From the NCBI RefSeq assembly GCF_027942865.1, contig NC_134515.1:9291339-9355338 (forward strand): a stretch of 64,000 bases of DNA. The letters are read 5' to 3'. Positions 33,252-44,282 of this stretch are shown piece after piece. A program made the translations under genes and the position numbers. Below the pieces are notes generated by a model, which saw only the letters and a program-made list of their open reading frames with translations, searched no databases and was not told where the DNA came from. How positions within the stretch are numbered: the stretch's first letter is position 1; each line of letters begins with the position of its first letter. The DNA is from Odontesthes bonariensis. Taxonomy: Eukaryota; Chordata; Actinopteri; Atheriniformes; Atherinopsidae.

Positions 33252-33759
33252 GATAATTGCCATCTAGGTCATAGTAATCCCAAAAGCTTGAATAAGGGAA
33301 ACTGGACGACAGTTTACCATTGATGCACCTATTCACATAATGGATCTGACTTGCCACACACATGCACAGTAACATAAGGCACAAGGCCCTCTGCACCCAT
33401 TATTGAGCACAATTCATCTGAGACCCGTGTCATATATTTTGCATGTTTGCCTGGTTTTCCCACAGAGGCTGTAGGATGTTTTCCGTTTAGTCCCTCTACA
33501 GATGTAGAGGCTAGTTGTCCGGTTTTGTCTTGTTTTTCTTATCATCTCATATAATTTCTTTATGTCTCTTGTCTAGTTTCCCTTTCTTTTTATTTCCCTT
33601 GTTCCCCATGTCAGGTTCAGAATTAATATGTATAAAGTATTTCAACAAAAATAAATAAATAAGCAGTACTTGTGCATCAAGGGGAGCTTTCCATATAAAG
33701 CCTCCCTTGGCTAAGCAAATTCAGATTACTCTGCTTGACATGATGCTGGACAGGACCTG

Positions 33760-35370
33760 AGGTCCGTTTCACGTAGCAGGTTTAGTGAAAACTCTGAGTA
33801 GGTTAACCCTGAATTGAGGGAAACCCTGAGTCTTCCGTTTCACAAAGGGAGGTAACTCAACCCCGAGAAAGAGGGGTAACTCTAGCCTGTTTCACAAAGA
33901 GAGGTAACTTAACCTCACGGTCAGTTACCGGAGTAACAGACTCTCTGAACCTAACCTGGTCGGGACCAGGTTTTATTCAAGAAACCTTGAGTTTCTTTCT
34001 GTCTCCGCCCTCTTTCAGCCACACACGCCATTTGATTTCCTCATTCATTCAGTCAGCAGAGCGAGTTCTTCTACTTCTAGAAGTCCATTAGGCACAGTAG
34101 GAGGCAACTTTTTTCACGAACATGTCCTTTTGACAACGACCCCGTGGATGAAGGTGCAGCATTATTGCGCAGAGAAATAAATATTCGTCGGAGATGGTTA
34201 TCAGACCGCGCATAGATTTTTGCATTGACAGACAATTATCTTTTTGAGCGGCACCATCAGAATGTGTTGGGACAAAAGAAAAAAAAGACATAAAAGACAA
34301 ATAAATATTTGTATGAATAGGCTTAAAAAAGACATATATAGGCCTATTATATTTTATAAAGGCACTCGTGTGTGGGGGGTGGATTCCCTCCGGGGATTCC
34401 CTCAGCCACTGGCCTCCCGTTAGAGGTGGTGGCCACCACCCGTTTTACGGGCATCTGCCTTCTTTCTGTTGGCTCAGTAGAAGTCTGTGTTAGTTTAAAT
34501 AGGCTTAATTATTTAACAGAACATGATATAGATGATGACTCTAAATTGTCCTTCTGAGTGACTGTGAGTGTGTATGGTTGTTTGTCTCGTTTGTCTCTAT
34601 GTGGCCCTGTGATGGACTGGCGGCCTGTCCAGGGTGTACCCCGCCTCTTGCCCATAGACCGCTGGGATAGGCTCCAGCCCCCCCGCGACCCGACTGACGG
34701 ATTCAGCGGTGTATAGATAATGGATGGATGGATGATATAGATGAGAAGACATAGTTTATGTGTGTGAAAACAGCATTATGTTGGGAATAAAATAACTGCA
34801 CAGTCAAATAGCCACTTAGTATTTATTTTACAGTGTAAAACATGATCAAAATGAGGTACCTCCATGCTGAGGTCTCACCTGTTTGAACAATGTTTTTATA
34901 TTTCATCTTAAACTGCTGCCAAGTGCGCTTCTCCCCTGCGGGATTGCACCTAAATGAAATAAATGAATGGGCTTCAAGCAGTTTCCCTGTAATATTATTG
35001 TGATTACAAAGGACTACATTTAAAAACTTACACTTTTGCAGCAGCAGCGGTGTTGCACTTATTTCTAAAAACGTATTGAAACTCGCCGTATGAGCGCATT
35101 AAGATTTCCAATTCGAGGTTGGTGAAAAACGTAGCCCCTCCTCTTCCCCGTTGCCAAGGTGACTCGTCGAATCGGGGCTCCATTGATGCTGGCTTTTTAA
35201 AGTTGTGGTGCACGCGCTAAACTCAAGGTGAACTTACTCAGAGTTGATTAACCTCACTCAAATCAGCGTTTCTGGAACCGAAAACTCAGGGTTTTCTATC
35301 TCAGAGTAGATCAACTCAGAGATCAGGAATAGACTCAGAGTTGGTTGAACCTGCTACGTGAAACGGACCC
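33760..35370. mobile_element. PIF/Harbinger-like element, copy 1, with Myb/SANT-like gene remnant
   Basis: Ends are inverted: AGGTCCGTTTCACGTAGCAG on the left and the complement of GGGTCCGTTTCACGTAGCAG on the right. The flanking trinucleotides are CTG and CAG, fitting the CWG-type 3-bp target of Harbinger elements, although not identical. It carries a minus-strand Myb/SANT-like gene remnant (35213-34879), a fish repeat module with GGACTGGCGGCCTGTCCAGG and a GGAT tail (34490-34735), and about 1.6 kb in total. No transposase is present. A second copy (60176-61731) is in the opposite orientation. Confidence 0.75.
34879..35213 (-). pseudogene. Two-exon Myb/SANT-like DNA-binding protein remnant (copy 1)
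   Basis: Exon A 35213-35032 (starts MHHNFKKPASMEPRFDESPW, includes FFTNLELEILMRSYGEFQYV) ends with donor GT|GTAAGT. Exon B 34949-34879 follows acceptor TTTCATTTAG and encodes CNPAGEKRTWQQFKMKYKNI before a second donor CAG|GTGAGA. The joined frame is open. This is the pattern of the Myb/SANT-like protein that partners the nuclease in Harbinger transposons. About 15-20 residues expected between the helices seem to be missing, and no later exon is found, so I treat it as a fragment. Confidence 0.6.
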
Positions 35371-35374
35371 CAGG

Positions 35375-36095
35375 TAAATAAAAAACAACAACAACATTAA
35401 TGTCAGGTGACGTAAATACGCATTTCATGGATCAATTTTCAAACTACAGCGAGAAAAGCTGCAGGACAGCATACCCAAGTATCTGAAAGAATAGCTCAGA
35501 CTGTTAGGTGAATGCTCAATGAATTTTCAGGTCCAACACTAAAAATTCAACCAAAGGATTTCATATTTGTCTTGATAATACAGAATGATTAGAATTTGTT
35601 TTCTTTTTTTTAATTTAACCATTAATGTCCACTCAAAACATTCAACACCATAAAGTTTAGGATCAAAAGGAAGTTTAATGCATTGAAGATAGCACTCTAA
35701 TAATACATTTGCAACTATTTACAACAAAGGATTTACTTTGATTTGCTCTTTATGTTAACATCCCTTTCATACATTTAAAAAATAACAGACTAAACATGCT
35801 TCAGATGATATGTATTTTACAGAAACTGCATCAGCATTCTGGAGCAACACATATGTTTAATATAGCTTTCTAAGGTACACTTTTATCAAATACATATCGA
35901 TAAAGGAGGTTAACAGTTGTGTACATTCCCTTTTAAAATGTTAAACTCAACAATCATCAAATTTTTTTTGCAGTCGCATCAGGGGTATTAAATAATTTGG
36001 ACTCCACATGTTGACGAATCACAAAGTTTTCATCAGTTCATGAAGTCAGCTGTCCTGAGATTAAAAATTTATATCCTGAAAGTTTATTTTTCAGC
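35375..36095. other. Unassigned sequence downstream of the DNase gene
   Basis: AT-rich with no exon recognised. The part adjacent to 36098 should be the 3' untranslated region of the DNase I-like gene. AATAAA on the minus strand at 36088-36083 seems too close to the stop to be the main signal, so the polyadenylation site is not fixed. Confidence 0.35.
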
Positions 36096-36097
36096 TA

Positions 36098-39000
36098 CTA
36101 TGTCAACACTTGGTAAGAAATATGGCTGAGGACAAGCGAGGCGATGCACGCTGTCAAGGATATGCCACCACTGAAGGCTTTGGATTTGAAAACCCTCAGG
36201 AGGACCTCCACAGGATAATGGTCACTTACATCCAGTGCCTGAACAAAAATCAGAGAGTGAACATTCTTCAAATATCTAATCACATCTAAAGTACAAGGTT
36301 CTGGCCTTTTCTGGGTTTTATAATTCAGGTTCCAAGATTTTATCCTAATTAATTCATAGTCCAGACTCCCATCTGGCATTTGTTTTAAGCAACTAAAGCA
36401 CTTAAAATTTAGCATAAATCTCAATTGAGCTGTAATAGCTAATAGACAATATGACAAAACTGGAAGCTACTATAATGTCAGTGAACATTTCACCAGCACA
36501 TTCAGTATTAACATATTTGCAACTTGCCTAGATTTGAATAACTGTTTTTGCCTCATCTTGATATGTTATTATTAGGGCTGGGCAACAATTAAAATGTTTA
36601 ATCTAATTAATCACATGATTTCCCTGATTAATCACGATTAATCGCATTTGTACGCAAAATCCAAAAATGAATTCAAAAGTAGTGTATAGCTTTTAGCATT
36701 TAGTTTTATTTTAAATGTGCTGCCATATGAATGAAAGTGCCATAACATTTGTTGTGCAAACACACTTTTAACATCAGCATCTTTCTGTAGTTTTTATGTA
36801 GAAGCCTCGCTCCACTGTCTGTTTCCTTGAATGACTTGCTGCTATCAGTTGTGTGTTTTGCCTTTAAGTGATATTTTAGACTGGAACTACTACGCTCAGA
36901 AGACAATTCAACTTGGCAGTGTTTACAGATGACTTTGGTTCTGTCGACTCCGCCGTCTGGAAGAACTTTAAAATGAAAATGGCCGAGTAAAAGTTCCGTA
37001 CCCTTCTCCATGTTTGGTGGATCCGCCGATTACTTTCTTTTCCGGTTCCGCAGCAGACAGCAACAGACTTTTACAAAATAAAAGCCAAAATAAAAACCCG
37101 GTTTGAGTCCCGCATCGGACGGCCCTGTGCTGCGTGTCATTCCCCCTCTCTCTGCCCCTGCTTCCTGTCTTTTTTAACTTTCCTATCCATTAAAGGCACA
37201 AAAGCCCCAAAAAATAATTAAAAAATTAAATTAAAAAGATAAATGAATTTAAAAAAAAAACTGCGTTAATGCGCGATAAAATATTTATCGCAGTTAAATA
37301 ATTAACGAGTTAACTTAATAATAACGAGTTAACTCGCTTAGCCCTAGTTTTGTTTCCTTAATGAAAGCATATTTACAATTGAGTTGTTTGTAGATTTAAT
37401 TGATGGTTGATGGCATTGCACACTTATACACACAAGCTTGTTACCTGCTCTTCTGTTAGTCGGTATTCCGTTTGGAAGTCAAATGGTTTGGCTGAAAAAG
37501 GCACAACTGCCCCGTTAAAAGTGTCTCCATTCACAACGATCCTGTTGGAAATGACAGAATGGACAGAGGAGTTATGGCCACGAAGGCATTTAGAGCAAAG
37601 TCAATTCCTGTGAAAGGAGTTCAAGTAAAGAAAATTCAGAGATTTGCAGGGAAACATGTTGCATGTGTTAGACACCTTGGCCAAAAACATGTTTAGGCCA
37701 AGGTAAATGTTGTACTGAATTGAGTTGGATTATGAAACCGTTTTTTTTTTTCGCCACAGGATTTTCAGGGATTTCCATGATGCAGTGGAACTGCCGTGGG
37801 TATTTAAGTTAACCAAAAGTGACTTCCTCTAACAGTCTAAACAAATAAACAGGCCTGCTCTAATGCATTAGCTTAAAACTAGCAACTCTCTTGCTAACTT
37901 GTCTGCCTTGGTCACAGAATTGCATCCTCCCTGTCTAAGAAACAATGGCAACAAGATAAATAGAATACATTCTGTGGATAGTGTGGCTGGAATGCAGCAC
38001 CACCACAGATCTGTCAAGGCCAACAGCGTCGGCGGTTATGGGAGGATCCATAATGGTTACTTTTCTCTCTTGAAACGACTGCTTCGATGTAAAAGATCTT
38101 CTTTGTGTGAAATTCAACGATGCTTCTGTGTATCCTCTTTGTTCTCAAAGCATCTATGATCAAATATAGACCAAGTTTGGCTTGATACGCACTTCATTTT
38201 TTATTTGTTTTATAACTTAAATCTTCGTTGAAGCCGGCAAAAGTGATTTCAAGTTAGCATACAAGCTTTACACAAAATTTTTCTATTTTTAAATGTTTAC
38301 CACTTCCTTTTCCCTTTTCTGATTCACATGTTCTCAGAGAATCAAACATGGAATTAGAAACCTGGCAAAATGCATTAAATGCATTGTTTTTATGTGGGCA
38401 AATGCCATGATTTTCTGGAGTCACACCAGCGCTGTAGCGATACGTGAATCTCACGATACGATATACGATATTCAGCCAACGATTCGATGCGATTCGATAC
38501 ACTTACATCATTTTCTGAAAAAAAGGGACAGTGTGATTTGACATGAATCGTCGCTGTAACGTGAGAGCTGTGCACTTTATATAACATTTTTATGAATTTA
38601 TCACTGTTTTGTAGAATGTGACCCCCTGGCATTGTATTGTATCATATCAATGTTCTTTGTTTTCACTAATTGGAACGTATGACTTTTCAATAAAGTTTTC
38701 TTTAAAATAAATAAATAAATACAATTAAAAAAAAAATTTAATTAAAAAATTTAAATTATAAAATAAAATAAATTAATTAATTTAAAAAATATACTGATGA
38801 ATCGATACTCGTGGCCCAAAAAATCAATACTTTATCGGGTAACAAAATATCGATATGTATCGCAGTATCAATAAAATTGCTCAGCCCTAAGTCACACCTT
38901 GCCAAAATATAACATATATCCTCATATAGTCACCTCACATGTGTTATTCAGTTCTTTGACACAACAATATGGAGCAACAGAAGCTTCTGACAGTCCTTAT

Positions 39001-41185
39001 CAAAAAAATATGCAAAATAAGTCATTCAGACAAAATCTGAGATGATGATTTGTGGTGAGAAATTAACGACTATTGATTTAGTGCAAGTTCATCATAGTTT
39101 TTTTTGTCTTTTTGAAATGTCAGTGGACGGCTGCCTAATCTTCAGGGGCCTTTAGAAACAAAGGGATGACCTTACCTGTCGTAAGCGCAGGATGTGGATG
39201 ATCGAACGGTGGTGTCACTGCTGTCTGGTATGAGCCAAAAGAGGTTGCTGTCTGTAATCAGGCGCACTTTGTTCCGGTTCTTCTTCGCAAGGTAACCGCA
39301 GTCAGCGTTAAAGTCCCCGAGCAGCATGATGCTCTGCTCATACACACAGTGGTTACACATGTTATCACTAACTAAACTTTAAAGCAGTCTCATGCTGTAT
39401 TAAAGCACGAAAAATGGACTTCAGCACTCATTACCATAAATAACATGAGCCTCTACCTCAGTTTTCCACATCTTCTTCACATGTTGTAAAACATCATACA
39501 ATGCATCGAGCTCTTTAGTGGTGTTGGATGGAGTGGTGTGCTGAGGAATCAAGACAAATTCCTTTATGGCTGAAAATACAAAAGGGGGTGGGGGGGAGAA
39601 TGCAGTGAGAAGTGTTTACATCTGGAAACATCACCACAATATTCTGTATCTGAGACAGAACTTCTGAGACTCAGTGCCCTCACCTGTCCTGGGCGCTCTG
39701 AAGCGAACGACAAAAGGCTCCCTGGAGAAAGCATCTACGTCTCCTGGTCGATTGTCTGGGTACTGATACTGGCCAGTGACCGTCACTGTACCAGTCCTGC
39801 ACACGATCACATCAACAGAAGCCAAACGTTTCTGGATGCACCTAGTTTTAACACTTTTAAGGTTCATCCAGTTCAAAAGTAGAACAAGCAGCTCAGCTTA
39901 CCTGTATACAAACACATACTGCTCCTGGTACGAGTCAGACCTGCCCAGCCTCTCACTGGCCACAGCTTCATACTGATGTCCGGGCTCATACCTGGACAAC
40001 ATTAACGATAAGATGCAGGCAGAAAATCATCAGTATCAGGTGTGTGTCCCACTCGATGTGTGTGGTGTATGTTTCTTTGTGGAGCCATTACGCTGTTTTT
40101 TTCTAGTTTCTTCTAATTTTACTTTGTTTGTGACATTTGAGGGCTGCAGCCTATGACAGCATGCAGACATGAAGAGTTTAAAAAGGCAGCTGTCATCGGG
40201 TCCTCCCTGTATGAGCTCTTCAGTCACCGACCTTTACAACACCTTTGGGCTTTTTCATCAGAGCATAAAAAACTGCAGACGGTGGCTTCATGCAGGGCTC
40301 TGCGGAGGTGTGGAAGGGCTTATATATGCTTAAAAATGTGAGGAAGAGTTGTGAAGCAATCTGTAAATACAGTTGTTTTTTTGTGAAACTGGACTCTCTT
40401 TCTGAACATTGCTGCTCATACTACTTTGCAGTGAAGGATAGTCCAAACTGTCTCGTTAAATTTGTTAATCATGTTTATGTTATGTCATGTCATGTCTTGT
40501 TTAGTTTCATGTGTCCTGTCATGCACTTCAGTTTTATTTTGTACTCACCTTTTCCCCACTCGTTTCAGATCCTGACTTCCTCCCTTTGTGTGCTTTCCCT
40601 CACTGTGATTGTCAGCCCCGCCCCTGATTGGATCCCCCTACCTCATGTTCAATGTCTCCCTTTGTCTGGTTGTCAGTTCGTCTTGTTCAGTCCAAACTAA
40701 GTTTATGTCAAGCGGGAGTGCAAATCTAGTTTGAATGATTATCGCCATCCTCTTTAAGAGCGCCTTTTGTTGTATTCTTTGAAGACAAAAGAAGTGCAAA
40801 TGTAGTTTGAACTATTATCGTCATCCTCTTTGAGAGCGTATTTGGTTTTTTGGAAAATAAATACTTTATAAATACAGTTTTGCGTTTTCATCCTTTACAC
40901 GGTGGCGCGACAGTGGAGCGTTTTCAAGAATTCCACTCTGGAGGGCGGTTTCACTTTTTGCGTTTTCATGCCCCCAAAATGCCGTTACCATCTAAACGAT
41001 ATAGTGCCTCCGCAAAAAGGTTTTGCGTTTTTAACCCGTTTCCGTGTAAAGTGCCCCTTATTCTCAGGTTGTTCTGAACTAGTGATTAAATGTTGTCCAT
41101 GAATGTTACACTCTGGACAACAGAGTAAAACTTGAATCCCAAAGAAAGAACTTTAAAGTAATGACTGCTTAAGTGATGGCAACAC

Positions 41186-41225
<40 letters not shown>

Positions 41226-41773
41226 TGAATCACCTTCTCAGCTGATCAAGCAGCTGTGGTAAAGCCGTCCCTTTGCTGTCTCTGACCTCCTGAAGCAAAC
41301 ATATGTCACAGCGAGTGATGATCTGAAACAGATAGGCAGCACAGTCACGAAAAGATGGCACCAAGTGTAACAAAAAGGAGGGACTGTTGCATGATGGGAG
41401 TCAGGTTGCTATCTGAGTAACTGTTGAGTAACTTCAACCTTTTAATTAGTCACAGTGGCAACTGCAGCAGTCTCACCGGAGTATCAAGAATTACTCCATT
41501 TTACTCTATTTGTCTTGGTACTCTGGGTGCAGCACCTTATAGTTATGTTATACGTGAAGTCGTTTAAAAACCATCAAAAAGTGCTACTTCATTATCCCTA
41601 AATTACTTGTCGTATTACCTTACCCTGGCAAGAATTAGCATGACATCGCTCTTCCTGGTTTTGGAATCCCCAAAGTGGTAGAGGTTGAACGCACAGATTC
41701 GAAAGCCCGAACCTTCAGCGGCATCGCTCACTCCCAGAAGGAAGGAGAGGACCAGGAGACACAAAGACCTCAT
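36098..41773 (-). CDS. dnase1l1: Deoxyribonuclease I-like 1 type enzyme, 8 coding exons, 316 aa
   Basis: Secreted or surface Ca/Mg-dependent endonuclease of the DNase I family. Exons: 41773-41624, 41322-41234, 39991-39902, 39796-39684, 39569-39457, 39333-39176, 37541-37445, 36238-36098; all introns GT-AG, phases consistent, 951 nt with stop. An N-terminal signal peptide (MRSLCLLVLSFLLGVSDA) is followed by FRICAFNLYHFG. Active-site landmarks are present: LLQEVRD (Glu), IPQHTTP (His), LLGDFNADC (Asp and Asn), and SDHYPVE (Asp-His). The Cys of NADC and of TSCAYDR fit the structural disulfide. After the fold, exon 8 adds GGISLTACIASLVLSHISYQ, a hydrophobic tail like that of DNASE1L1, suggesting a GPI or membrane anchor. 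DNASE1L1 is favoured over other paralogues by this tail and the HTTP/KELDALYDV and SDHYPVEV matches; orthology needs a tree. Confidence 0.9.
36706..37011 (-). pseudogene. BED zinc-finger fragment of a hAT transposase
   Basis: 101 codons starting MEKGTELLLGHFHFKVLPDG. Residues about 28-55 make the BED finger C-K-H-C ... H-L-K-A-K-H. After about residue 60 the sequence loses similarity to any transposase and ends at a stop, so catalytic and dimerisation parts are absent. Part of a mobile element; not a host gene by this evidence. Confidence 0.6.
37097..37211 (+). repeat. 5'-truncated tRNA-derived SINE
   Basis: Begins at the B-box region (GGTTTGAGTCCCGCATCGGA) and continues with GGCCCTGTGCTGCGTGTCAT and the CCATTAAAGGCACAAAAGCC 3' end, matching the minus-strand SINE at 15226-15414. 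Nested in hAT copy B. Confidence 0.7.
38428..38890. mobile_element. hAT-type MITE with perfect 8-bp target duplication
   Basis: GTCACACC at 38420-38427 and 38891-38898 flanks the element. Its ends are AGCGCTGTAGCGATACG and GCTCAGCCCTAA, only partly inverted. The inside is rich in CGATACGATATACGAT-type repeats near the left and TATCGATATG near the right. It lies in intron 6 of the DNase gene and has no coding frame. Confidence 0.72.
40730..40860. repeat. Tandem duplication of a ~77-bp unit
   Basis: GTGCAAATCTAGTTTGAATG (40718-40737) and GTGCAAATGTAGTTTGAACT (40794-40813) begin two adjacent copies that both continue through ATTATCGCCATCCTCTTT. The preceding 40470-40700 segment looks LTR-like, with repeated TGTCATG, but has no clear ends. 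Confidence 0.5.
41189..41224. repeat. (TG)n microsatellite beside a splice donor
   Basis: About 18 TG units. On the minus strand it is (CA)n beginning about 10 bases inside the intron from the donor of DNase exon 2 (exon end 41234). Confidence 0.95.
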
Positions 41774-41779
41774 GACCCC

Positions 41780-43475
41780 GAGCTACAAAGAGATGATGAT
41801 CATGAGCGCTCAGACAAAAACACACGAGGACAATCAGATTTCACGAGAGACTTAAAGTTTATGAATACAACAACTGCTAAAACACTGAGTGACCTGGACA
41901 GCAGGAGTCAGTTCAGGGGAAACAGAAACTAATTAAATTGTGTTTGTTTTGTGAGCATCTGAACATAAACCCACTTCTTTTAAAGATAGGAGGTACCTTA
42001 TGTCTGAGAACATTAAGCAGCAGGGTTTCAGCACATTTCCCCAGCTGAGGATATGTAATTATATCACCTGGTTACAGATGTATGCATCCAAATGCAGCTT
42101 AACTTGATAAAAAGAAAATAGTGCAAAAAGAATACGTTTGTCCACTTTCACTGGGCTGCTATGTGGGTCCAAAAATGAACTAAAAAAAACGTCATCAGGC
42201 CCCTCGTTATGACCCAATATGGTGTTATTTAGTACAGACAAAGCTTAGAACAAAACTTAAAAGGAAGTTAAAAAGTCTAAAAGTGAAAATGTATTGTTAT
42301 ATGTTATGAGAGATAAGAAAGGAAGCACTGAAGCTACTTTCTGTAGCATTTAGAGAATTTGGCCAGCCCTAATCACGGCTGCCACTCAGTTATGTTTCTG
42401 CTGTTTCACACTGCACAGAACTTTGTGTTCCTGATGTTCCATTTTCCGTTTGCTCCTGAAAACGGTAAAAGACTTAGAACACTTATAGCCTTGCAGTTAT
42501 AAGTAATCTACCACTGAATGGTGCCATATCGATGGATAAGGGCTGTGGACATCAGCTGTAACCCTGACATTGTTTGCATATCTTGGTCTGAGTGTCTTGG
42601 TCCCCACATTAAAGCTTCCTGTTTAGCTGATGTGATTATTGAACTTAAAGGAGAGTTTTGCGTTCAGCTGATGCCCGATCATATTTAATGTTGAATAACT
42701 GTGGTCAAATGACCATTTGCTTGTTGAGAGTTAAAGGAGAAGATTAGTCTGTTTGTATGGAGCCGGGCGATGATACGCTTTGAGGGGAAACAGAAGCAGT
42801 CCAAAGTTTACAAATTCTCCCAGCAACAAAAGCTAACACAGCATATCTTGTCTGAAAAACTCCTTCCTGGTGAGCTGTTAATCACTAAGCCTGAGTTCAG
42901 TTTCACATTTGACATAAAGACATGTAAGTGTTCGCATGTAACCGATCCACTCCGGGTTATTTAGAAAGAAATTGCTTTACATTTCTGATTCATTTAATAG
43001 AGAAATCTTCCACTTGTCTTTGCAATGTACTTTCAAACTGTTGTTGGTCATCTTCCCCCCTTCATTTTTTTTTATAGATAGCAGAAGTGAGCCTGTACGT
43101 GGTTAAAATGACAGTTTTGCAACTGTTTGCTTTTTGTTCCTCTGCTTTTATTCAATGGACCAAATTCTATCCATAAAACTGGGGAAACAAAACCTTTTCT
43201 TCTTCTATCTCCTGTTGATTAGCTAAGCTCTGCAGACGTTAAAAGATTCAGATTAAATGCTCTGGGACATGTAAAATCTTAGCATCCATGTACACAGATA
43301 AGTTGGAGTCTCTCATCAGAATTATCTCAATTAGACCAAAGGAAATTAGTCTACTTAAGCACAGCTAGTGGTATCATTTTTGGCATTAAAGGCATATTAA
43401 AGGGAATGTTCTTTTTAAAATAAACAACAGCAACATGTAGACCACCAAAGTAATCCATTTCAGTCAAACACGTCG
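41780..43475. other. Region upstream of the DNase gene, no gene seen
   Basis: The part just above 41773 must include the 5' untranslated region and promoter of the DNase gene, but I see no distinctive TATA box or CpG island. The remainder is unassigned. Confidence 0.35.
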
Positions 43476-43483
43476 CATATTAA

Positions 43484-43830
43484 AGGGATAGTTCGCCTCT
43501 TTTGACATGAAGCTGTATGACATCCCATATTAGCAATATCATTTATTAAATTTGACTTACCACCTGCTGCGTCCTGTGAGCTGAGTTCCGGCCTCGTTTT
43601 GGCGTTGACGAAGGTAGTCCGGCTAGTTGGCTGGGGTTTAAAAAAAATAAAGCATTTTGCTTCTTGAAACAATATGCGTTCAAAAGAGTAATACATTTGC
43701 ATCACAAAATCGTTCGTCCAGAAAAAGTCAGACCTCACAATCGTTTGGCCATATTTTCTCTCTATTTTCTCTCTATATTTCTAATATGGGATGTCATACA
43801 GCTTCATGTCAAAAGAGGCGAACTATCCCT
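43484..43830. mobile_element. TTAA-flanked MITE with ~50-bp perfect inverted ends
   Basis: TTAA at 43480-43483 and 43831-43834. The left end begins AGGGATAGTTCGCCTCTTTT and the right end is its reverse complement over about 50 bases (to CCCATATTAG). No coding capacity. A worn relative, oppositely oriented, is at 15419-15712. The intact ends suggest the younger of the two. Confidence 0.85.
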
Positions 43831-44152
43831 TTAAGGCCCCGTGGAAGTGTGTTTATGAGACACAAGCCTCTGCTGGTTTATCGCTTGTTTTATTGCAGTT
43901 AAAAATGTTTACAGGCAACATTTTTTTCAGCAAAGCGCTTGAAGATAACACCAGCTAATGCATGGAAGTGTGGGGACTAATTCAAATGCACACTCCTTCA
44001 GCAGAGTGGAGACAGTCATTTAAAATCACCTTCCCACAGGGTTACGATGTTTGTGCTCTTCTGGCTCTGACTGTATTTTTCTCACGTCTGTCTGATATTT
44101 GGACATTTTCGCCTGCCACAAGAAGTCAGTTTCACCAATTTTTCTGAGAGGT

Positions 44153-44226
44153 GAGAGTGGGAATCAAACCGCCAACCTTCCGGTTATTGGATGACCGACT
44201 CTAACCACTGATCCACGGCCGCCCCA
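44153..44226 (-). repeat. tRNA-derived SINE head
   Basis: On the minus strand: GGGGCGGCCGTGGATCAGTG (A-box region, GATCAGTGGTTAGAG) and, 35 bases on, GGCGGTTTGATTCCC (B-box). The spacing and mismatches indicate a SINE head rather than a functional tRNA. The body and tail are not clear. Confidence 0.55.
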
Positions 44227-44282
44227 GAAGGGACAAAGTTTGAAATGCTTCATTTACAAACAGTAACCACTCAGTACTGCCT

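Larger units (their letters stand above)
36573..37346. mobile_element. hAT element remnant with BED zinc-finger frame (copy B)
   Basis: Ends TAGGGCTGGGCAAC and CGCTTAGCCCTA; the flanks match poorly as a target duplication. It lies in the last intron of the DNase gene. A minus-strand frame (37011-36706) encodes KVICKHCQVELSSERSSSSL then KYHLKAKHTTDS, an intact BED finger (Cys-x2-Cys ... His-x4-His), followed by nonsense. A 5'-truncated SINE (37097-37211) is nested in it. Same family and orientation as 23645-24768. Confidence 0.72.

Noticed and set aside
40470..40720. Second LTR-like sequence
   Set aside because: TGTCATG-type repeats and C/T-rich composition recall an LTR, but I could not find TG...CA boundaries or a target duplication.
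44153..44226. Candidate tRNA gene on the minus strand
   Set aside because: A and B boxes are recognisable, but the cloverleaf pairing and anticodon loop are not convincing; it fits a SINE head better.
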